Part shown: in pieces, positions 57,001 to 64,000 of the stretch
Numbering within the stretch: position 1 is the stretch's first letter
Layout of the letters: each line of letters begins with the position of its first letter
From: Oidiodendron maius Zn
Taxonomy: Eukaryota > Ascomycota > Leotiomycetes > Myxotrichaceae
Assembly (NCBI GenBank): GCA_000827325.1
Contig: KN832905.1
Span: forward strand, 1 to 64,000
Reading direction: 5' to 3'
DNA length: 64,000 bases
The notes under the pieces: model-generated
The model's database searches: none
What the model saw: the letters and a program-made list of their open reading frames with translations, nothing else
What the model was told of the DNA's origin: nothing
Made by a program: the position numbers and the translations under genes

Positions 57001-60000
57001 GCTCGTCGGGAGCTCCAGCGATTTCAGCCTCCCTATATCATGGCCACTAGATCCTGTAACAGCAAATGCGTCGTTTGATCTCAATATTTACTTCCGAAAG
57101 GACTCGAATAGTGACTGGCAACTCACCGAGGTGGACTTCACCCTGTATGCAGCGACAGCCTCTCAGGAATGGAAAGTCGGGCCGGATTCGCATCAACTTC
57201 CTGTTGCATCCCTGTGGATAGCAGCTAATTTTACGAATATCGACGTGTCGACGGTCCGAGTGGTTTCATTCAATGGCATAGTTAACCTGTCTCAACGTGC
57301 CTTGGCCATCTCTGCGGTATTGTCTGGCTCGGATTTGAGTATCACTATTGCAGCTGGTAGTGATTTTCAAAGTCTAGTTGCAGTGTATATTGACAATGGC
57401 TTAAATAATTCTTCACTTGCCGCACCAATATTTGAAACGCAGACGACACTGGATACTTACAAGAGCGGCCTTTTCGCGGACGCAGTTTTGAAATTTCACA
57501 CCGCGAATGGGGTTTACTCGGTGGATAGTATCAATGCACATGTCAATGCTGTCGGCGACTGGATCATTGTTGACAACATTTTAAGCTTGACGAAACTCCA
57601 ACTCACATTATCGCTGACCTCAGTTGGGAATAATAAATGGGATTTTTATGCCAACCTCTACAGCGAGATCCGGTATAGGAAACAGAACGGCCAATACGAC
57701 ATAGTCAAGGTGAACCTGAAAGCCACCCTGGATCACCTAACAATGGATGTGGAGCTCAATTGCTCTATATTTGACATCTTCTATATTGCTACAGCTGGGA
57801 GATGGACCCTAGATGTAAATTTCTTCCCTAGGGTCAAGAGGCTCTTCTTTGACATGAACTGGAAGGACGGTCGGGCCCAGTTCCAGGGCCAGACTTTTGA
57901 TTGGAATTTGTCCGACAATTATCCAAATCTCCTTGGTATGCAACTGCCCACACTGGAAGTTAATATTTCTAGGGCATCATCGAGATTGGAAGCATCTGGA
58001 GTGGTCTCTGGTGTGGCGGCTATCTTGAATGTCCACATCCCGATTTCCTATGACTTAGCAAACGGACCGTTGAAGATTTTTAACTTAGACGTTGACAAGA
58101 TCTATGAGATGTGCAAAAAGCTATATGATCTTATCAAAGATATTGAGCGAATTTGCGAGATTATGCTGGATATTGTTGGACTTGGCGGAGCGTTGGAAGT
58201 CGGCCTTGCTGTAAGTTTCACCACTTGTCCATTCTTCTGCTAAATTTCCACGGTGCCTTTTTAACTGTGCTGATCATTATCTCTAGCTCGTGACAATTAC
58301 GAATGCCGTCAGCGCTGTATGGAAAGCTATCAAGAAGGTATTTGGTTACGGCGACGACGATGACGACGATGGCAGCCCCGACAGAGATGGTGACGGCGAC
58401 AGTGACAAAACTGACAGCGACAGCAGCGACAGTGGCAAAGACCATCCTGGTACTTACGCATGGGTCATTGGAGGACCAGGACTCTCTAACGGAATCGCTA
58501 GTGAAGAAACCAACTTCACCATCTATCCCAAAGACAAGCTTGGACTCCCTCTACCTATCAACAGCGCAGATCTGACGGTGACAATCATCCAGAACGGCGT
58601 TGTAATCAGCACTATCAGAACCTTCACCGGCATTATGAGGGGCGGTTATATTGTGTCATATGTTCGACCTGCTAACTTGGGCGACTATACCATCACTATA
58701 TCCTACCCAGTCGCCCTGCCAGGAGCTCCAGGTGGATATACATCAACCCACACCGTAACCGTCACCACAGCCGCCGCAGTCTTAAGCGGCCAAAACTCCA
58801 TCCTGGATGTATCACAGAACCTTCTTGCCGGCGTGATAAACTATGCCACCATTTGGCCGCGGGATAACTTCAATAGGCCCCGTCGTGGATATGATGAGAG
58901 CGAATCCTTTAATGTCGCGTTCGAGCCGCCCTTGCCTGCCCCCGAGACATACACCTTCTACAATGACAGCGTCAAAGTAGGCTTTGTCCTCCCAGAACAG
59001 GTAGGGGCCACATATACAATGACAGCCACGCTGCGGAACGGGGATACGCCTCTATCTGGGTCACCGGCGACTTTTACTTCCATCCTCGTTGTCGACCCCA
59101 ATCGCTGCATTGCCGGTGGACTTGGCCTCTCTTCAGGCTTGGCTGGCGAAGACACTACCTTTAGTGTTTCCGTCAACGACCAGATGGGGAGAGCATGGGT
59201 TGGAAACATGAGCTGCACCGCGACCTATGTAGTACAGGGAGAGGGTACCGTCGTCACGTTGACGTCGACGCAGGCCGGTAATGTGTTCCGCTTCAACTAT
59301 ACCCGCCCAGTGATCCCGGAGACTTTTTATACCCTCCGGATATTTGTCAACGGCAGGCTGTTGCCAGATTATCCTATCATGATACAGACAGCTGTACAGG
59401 CAGTTCATCTTTCCGTTACCAACTCCTTTCTAAGCCTAAACGCTGGTCCATACTACCAGACTTCGAACATTGTGGCGACCATCACGGCATTTGATGATCT
59501 GGCCCAACCCGGTCTTTGGAGGGATACAGCAATTGCTGTTAACTTTGCCCTCACCAGCAAGAATGTTGTCAGCGGAGCCACAACGAACTGGCCACTTGTT
59601 GATAGGGGCGATGGGACATGTGTAGCCACTTTATCGTTACCAGATCTTGTCAAGTATGAGATCGCTGCCACGTCAAGTGATGGGAGGATCATTGTCAACC
59701 CATCAATGAGCCCACTGGTAATCGAAATTACTCTTCCCCCTTATGTGGCAGATTCACGATGCTTCGGTCCGGGTCTATCGCTTCCTGATTCTCAGCCGCC
59801 GGCTGGCACGACTACGTACTTCGACATCGTACCGCTGGACCAGTACGGGAAGACGATGAGACTCTCAACCACCGACCCGACTTCATTCCTCGTCTTCATG
59901 AAGGAAGAAGCCAGACCCGTTATCACACCATACAACGGCAGCCGACGTGTAACATATACTATTCCGGCCTCGAGTCCCCTAGTCCCTGGGGATATCATTC

Positions 60001-62244
60001 GCGTCCAGCTCAATGGAAGCGACGTCTCTGGGAGCCCGTACGCCCTTACCCGGACAACCCCGACTGTGCCAGCCAACTGCCGCGTGTCAGAATGGATTTC
60101 TCACGAGGTAGAGGAGATCTCGAGTTTTGTAATTACGGCCGCCGATGCAAATGGCAATGCTCGTCGCGTTGGCGGCGACCAAGTCCAGGTCACTTCTGCG
60201 GACGCGGACCCTAACTGGCCGTTCGTGGTGCTGAATATCCGCGATCGTGGGGACGGCACCTATCTAGTGCGGTACATTCCAAGCGTGAGTGTGCTGAGGA
60301 TGAATGTCCTGGTCAACAATGTCGCGATCAACGCGTCGCCCTTCTCTTTCCCAGTGCCACCAGTCCGCTTTACAGCTGCAGGGACAGGACTCGACCTCTC
60401 GTCGCTGGGGATTGAGTCGCAGTTTCAGCTGTTTGCCACAGACGGGCACAACCCTATAGACGATTCGGCGTTTTTGCATACGGCAATCATCTATCCAAAG
60501 CCCACGGCGGTATTGACGGCGGTACCCATGACTATCGTTCCTGTGACACCGCCGCCCCTTGGGGTGAGTAACGCCACCTATACTATCCCGACTACCATGC
60601 CAACGGGTGACTATCTCATCCGTCCCCTCATCAACTACCGCGACATTGTCTCCGGAAGCCCCTTTACCGTAGTGGTTGATGATACGCCGGGAGCCACTGC
60701 AGTGGGCATAGATAATGTCTATTTCGCGACATCAAGTGCAGGAGCATTCTCTGGATCCTTTACTGTTCTTACAACTCCTCCGATGCCAGTACAAGTTTCA
60801 GATTTGGCTGTGACAAATGCCGGACAAAGCACTCTGCCAGCGGACCTCCTGCCTACGTACTTGGTTGCTGTGGACCAAACACAAGTTGGCGTATTCACCA
60901 TTCAGACCGGTTTCCGCATTGAAGGTAGCTGGGCAGTATCAATTGTCTTCAAAGGAACGCCAGTGTTGCCCCCTCCTAATCTCGGGTCTCGGTGGGTGTT
61001 TTACTCGTGCGATGCCGGAAAAGCCCTCGCAAGCTATGTGCCCGACACCCCAACGCCGTCCTTCTCTATCGCCCAGCAAACTGGCTTCCAGATCCAAGTC
61101 GGCGTGGCCACGAGGAGCCTGAAGTTCCTCAAGGACCCCAACGTTGTTGCGAATGATCGGTATTCCAGTGCCACCTGGAAGCTGCCCGTACTTGATATGG
61201 GCAGTGAGGTCATCTTTCACTTCCGCACGCGCTGGAATGTCCTCTCCCAGGCATCACAACTACAAATGATCCTTCCGACTGTCACTCAGTTCTCGCGGAC
61301 TGAGGTTGCCGTCTTACGCTATTACCAGGGTACCGTCTGGTGGGCCATTCGTAACTACCAGAAGGACACTTATACCAATGTGACAGCGTCTGCTATCTCT
61401 GCAAACCAAATGTGGCACTTCTTATATTTCCATCTGACACCGACCTCCCTTCGCATTTACGAAGACGGGCATCTTGTCATCGCAAAGGATAGGAGGCTGC
61501 TCAACAATATTCCATCCTATACATTAGGCTTCCAGGTCTTTGACGACGCTGCAGCTTTTGATGCTGATGTGGCAGAGTTTGTAACGAGCCCCGCTGCCTT
61601 GCACGAAGACTTCTCTGCCTTGTCTAGGCCGCTGGAGATCTTGTTCAATAAGGCCTCGCAGCAAATTAACCAGTCATGGTATTCCATCCAGCAGAATCCT
61701 CCCATTCCAATAGCATATACCGACAATGGATCGCTACAGATTGCTACAACAAATCAAGCAGTGTATGTATTACTCCTAGCAAACTACAGCAAAGCTAACC
61801 CACACTCTCCACTCAAATAGTACAAACTCCAATAGCATAACTGGGTTCACAGCGCCCCTCGGGCCATACTGCGCTGTGCAGTACCGCTTCCGTATCAACC
61901 GCTCCGATGGCTACGAAAGCAAAGTCACACTCGTAGCGGCCATTACGATGCGTGTCTTGAGTGGGCAGCCGCAGTGGCAGCTTCCCACTCCCTATAATTG
62001 GACTACCCTCTCCAATACTACGGCCATCCGCGTCGGCAGCGGCAACTACGTAACTGTCTCTATTATCGTGTCGCCAAACTCCTTGATCTTGTTCGAGAAT
62101 GGGGTCATGAATTTCGAGTATACAGCTGGTGGTGGGGGTACTACGAATAGTGCAATGTTTGACGTCCAGCATTATGATGCTAGGTCGGGTGTTGATGTTG
62201 AGTTGTCATTTTTGAGAGTGCTGAGTGGCACAGCCTGGCCGTGA
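54093..62244 (+). CDS. Giant 2622-aa protein: beta-rich N-half, Asp-rich linker, filamin-type repeats, LamG-like ends
   Basis: Five exons (54093-54366, 54459-56543, 56601-58210, 58287-61762, 61821-62244) splice in phase. The first 1290 residues are beta-rich and seem to repeat a loose pattern of aromatic-x-L-x-x-I/V-x-F-x-L followed by W-x-L (for example YLQKISFDL, LERLTFRLEHQ, WQLTEVDFTLY, YSVDSINAHV); I know no family for it. A hydrophobic helical stretch near 1290-1345 (IYEMCKKLYDLIKDIERI) leads to an Asp-rich linker at 58354-58440 with DxDGD-type repeats that could bind calcium. Then come about seven filamin-type Ig repeats, shown by GGPGLSNGI, GGLGLSSGLAGEDTTFSV, FGPGLSLP, DRGDGTYLVRY and SGSPFTVVV. 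Two LamG/concanavalin-like domains end the chain. There is no signal peptide and no actin-binding domain. Function unknown. Confidence 0.85.
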
Positions 62245-63123
62245 CGTTGAGTGTTTAGTATATAGTATGAAATATAGTTTCCCATTCAATACGCCGGTTG
62301 TAATAAGGACTTGGTTACTACGTTGTATATTTTTATTTCTAATTCCATAGCCTTTAATGCATTCTGGACATGTCTGGCACAGACACAGTGTAAACCACAC
62401 ACCTGTATATGGCGTATCCTACGACAGTGCTTTGTGTAGTGGAGAAGCAAGAGTTGGTTACCGAATAGGGGGGGAATGAGGCTGGCTGGACGCAGGGATG
62501 TCAGGAAGTCCGGTAGAGCTTAGCGCCTCTTTCAGCCCTAATGCAGTGAACGGCTAGCTAAAACTACAGCTACGCCTCATGAGAGAATGCAGCTGGGCAA
62601 GTAAACTCGCATGCAATAAGCTGTATGTACAGTGCTTAACTTTCAGCGCGGGGTATGCCGGGAGTGTTGTAAAGCTTAGTTCTTCACAACGTGCTGTGCC
62701 TCAGTAACATTCCTATTCAGGTATTACTTCCGTTACAGCTCTACCCTAATGTAGCCATTATTTCGTGCATATACGAGGCTATACAGTATCGCTGCAGGCG
62801 CCCGCTGTCAGGGTTCCTTCGGAGAATATTATCCTTGGCTTACATGGAGGGAGACATACCTCGTAATGAGCTCCCCTGTACAGTACATAATGCTTACTTT
62901 TCGGCTTTTGGTCATGGGGTATTCGACTATCAGCAGCTGAACCTCCTATGCAACTTGGGAAAGGACGGATATTTCAAATATATTTTTCTTAAAAGGGGTT
63001 TCTCTGCTGCTATAGCACTTCAAAGCGTCTATCTGCTCTACACATAATATTCCAATCAATCTGAATCTCATATTCTCACACAAACATACACACATATACA
63101 CACAAACCTACCATCACCACAAC
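62245..63123. other. Spacer and promoter of the lectin-like gene
   Basis: An open frame at 62691-63047 has no family signal. The last 80 bp before the ATG are rich in CACACA and CATA words, common before strongly expressed fungal genes. Confidence 0.45.
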
Positions 63124-63603
63124 ATGGCACAGCCCAACAAAGTCACCTACCCCCTCCCTGCTAACTCCGAAATAAACATATCCTGCGAAGCCAATGCCGC
63201 CTATCTACAGCGGGTAACCGTTACGATCCCCGGCGATGCGACGAGCCCCTACAGCTTTGAAGGCGTGGGCGAGCCCGGCGATATGACACTGGTAAACCGC
63301 GTCGATGCCATTGAGCTTGCATCTAGCGATACAGAGCGCCCTGCGATATTCACCTTTGAGTTCGACTCGTCGGGCACGGGCACTCAGTTCCAGCCGAGTC
63401 CGACCGTGCTGCAGCCATACGTGAAAGCTACACCTTGGGGTAGCTTAATTACGATTGCGAGCGAGGACGGCGTGGATGCAGATAATAATGATAGCATTGT
63501 TTTTATTAATACGGCGATTATAGCACAGCTAGATGGCGCGGCTAAGGCTAGTGGGATGTGGGAGCGTGGGGAGGAGAAAGGGGTAAGGAAGTTGAAGGTG
63601 TGA
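63124..63603 (+). CDS. LecB/PA-IIL-like calcium-dependent lectin
   Basis: Single exon, 159 aa, with a good start context (CACAACATGG). The N-terminus aligns with LecB of Pseudomonas aeruginosa: LPANSEINISCEANAAYLQR against LPANTRFGVTAFANSSGTQT, with no gap. The calcium loop SEDGVDADNNDS (residues 113-124) keeps every side-chain ligand of LecB (Glu-Asp-x-x-Asp-x-Asp-x-Asn-Asp), followed by VFIN where LecB has VVIN. The sugar-specificity loop is Ala-Ala-Tyr instead of Ser-Ser-Gly; RS-IIL of Ralstonia has Ala-Ala-Gly. About 30 residues follow where LecB ends, so the ligand from the terminal Gly of the partner subunit may be missing. LecB-type lectins bind fucose or mannose. It has no signal peptide, so it is cytosolic or leaves by another route. 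Bacterial origin by transfer is plausible. Confidence 0.8.
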   Translation: MAQPNKVTYPLPANSEINISCEANAAYLQRVTVTIPGDATSPYSFEGVGEPGDMTLVNRVDAIELASSDTERPAIFTFEFDSSGTGTQFQPSPTVLQPYVKATPWGSLITIASEDGVDADNNDSIVFINTAIIAQLDGAAKASGMWERGEEKGVRKLKV

Positions 63604-63749
63604 AAAAGAGACAAGAGTTGATAAAGACAGAGAGGTGAGATGATATAACGTAAAGGAGATCAAGCAAGAGAGGTTGCTGGCGGTATGGTGAAGGAGGGAA
63701 GAATTGGAAGATAACGTTTTCATTAATAACTTAGTCTTTACTATTTTAC

Positions 63750-63890
63750 TCAACACCCGTCATTTAGAAGAGCTTTGTAGAGTACGATGACCTCCTCTTC
63801 CAACTGCTGTAGGATTGATTCGAAAGACTCGCCTCCTATCTCGATGTTGCCCTCATCTAGATGTTCGGTAAGGGCACAATACCAATCCAT
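63750..63890 (-). pseudogene. Fragment of an NLR N-terminal (NACHT_N-like) domain
   Basis: Reading leftward, SRMDWYCALTEHLDEG is followed by FESILQQLEEEVIVLYKALL. Fungal NACHT/ankyrin and NACHT/WD proteins have the pattern SRMxWYxxLxxLLLxxN...LxxxIVxLYKALLxYQMKSVC. Here the sequence leaves the pattern after YKALL (NDGC, then a stop), so the rest of the domain and the NACHT module are missing. The upstream part runs toward the right window edge and is not clearly readable, so the fragment may continue beyond 64000. Confidence 0.55.
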
Positions 63891-64000
63891 TCTAGAGACA
63901 ACATGTGTGATCTAGGACAAGGATGTATATAATTTCGACGAGGCTGGCTTTCAAATAGGGGTCTCCTCAGATGAAAAGGTCTTAGTTCTACAGGATATGT
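63891..64000. other. Window edge
   Basis: No feature beyond the possible continuation of the NLR fragment. Confidence 0.4.

Noticed and set aside
62691-63047. 118-codon frame before the lectin-like gene
   Set aside because: No family signal; it lies in the upstream region and reads like translated non-coding DNA.
1-64000. tRNA, rRNA or other structured RNA genes
   Set aside because: I looked for tRNA-like arms and rRNA-like conserved stretches while reading and saw none I could support; a covariance-model scan would settle it.

Overview
The window looks like nuclear DNA of a filamentous ascomycete (Pezizomycotina; Aspergillus/Penicillium-like Eurotiomycetes is my guess). Genes carry 45-120 nt GT-AG introns, there are two Zn(II)2Cys6 regulators, several fungal MFS families, STAND/NLR-type proteins and AT-rich repeat-bearing spacers. 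Gene models below were spliced by hand; for most of them exon phases were checked to add up to whole codons. Names rest on motif recognition, not on a database search.

Layout. 1-1.1 kb: 3' end of a Tad1-like LINE. 2.0-6.1 kb: a DUF6601-like scrap and an alpha/beta-hydrolase-NB-ARC-TPR (NLR-like) gene with near-identical 126-bp TPR repeats and a frameshift near the end. 6.9-8.6 kb: a truncated DUF899 gene and a small conserved fungal gene. 9.5-17.9 kb: PTR2-type peptide transporter, secreted BBE-like FAD oxidase (with a likely GC-AG intron), FAD monooxygenase, SAM methyltransferase. 17.9-20.3 kb: gene-poor spacer.

20.3-49.1 kb is the most interesting part, apparently a metabolic cluster. It holds a Zn2Cys6 regulator, a mitochondrial tricarboxylate carrier, a LigI-like amidohydrolase, a quinate/sugar-type MFS transporter, a Dal5-like MFS transporter, an aconitase paralogue with all Fe-S cysteines, an ATP-grasp ligase, a second Zn2Cys6 regulator, a second Dal5-like transporter, an isopenicillin-N-acyltransferase-like Ntn enzyme, an IAH1-like GDSL esterase, and an 879-aa protein that fuses a PrpF isomerase to an MmgE/PrpD (cis-aconitate decarboxylase / 2-methylcitrate dehydratase) domain. 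Four exact copies of a 13-bp CGG-N7-CCG palindrome lie in the promoters at 23.9-28.2 kb and mark a probable regulon. Tricarboxylate carrier, aconitase, PrpF, PrpD, MFS and Zn2Cys6 regulator together recall itaconate (cadA/mttA/mfsA) and methylcitrate/alkylcitrate chemistry. ATP-grasp, Ntn acyltransferase and esterase suggest the acid is further conjugated or trimmed. The product is not determined.

49.1-54 kb: an MBL-fold protein gene and a 521-bp inverted-repeat element with an AT-rich core. 54.1-62.2 kb: one 2622-aa protein with an unrecognised beta-rich N-terminal half, an Asp-rich linker, about seven filamin-type Ig repeats and two LamG-like C-terminal domains. 63.1 kb: a small protein with every side-chain calcium ligand of the bacterial LecB (PA-IIL) lectin family. 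63.75-63.9 kb: a fragment of an NLR N-terminal domain on the minus strand.
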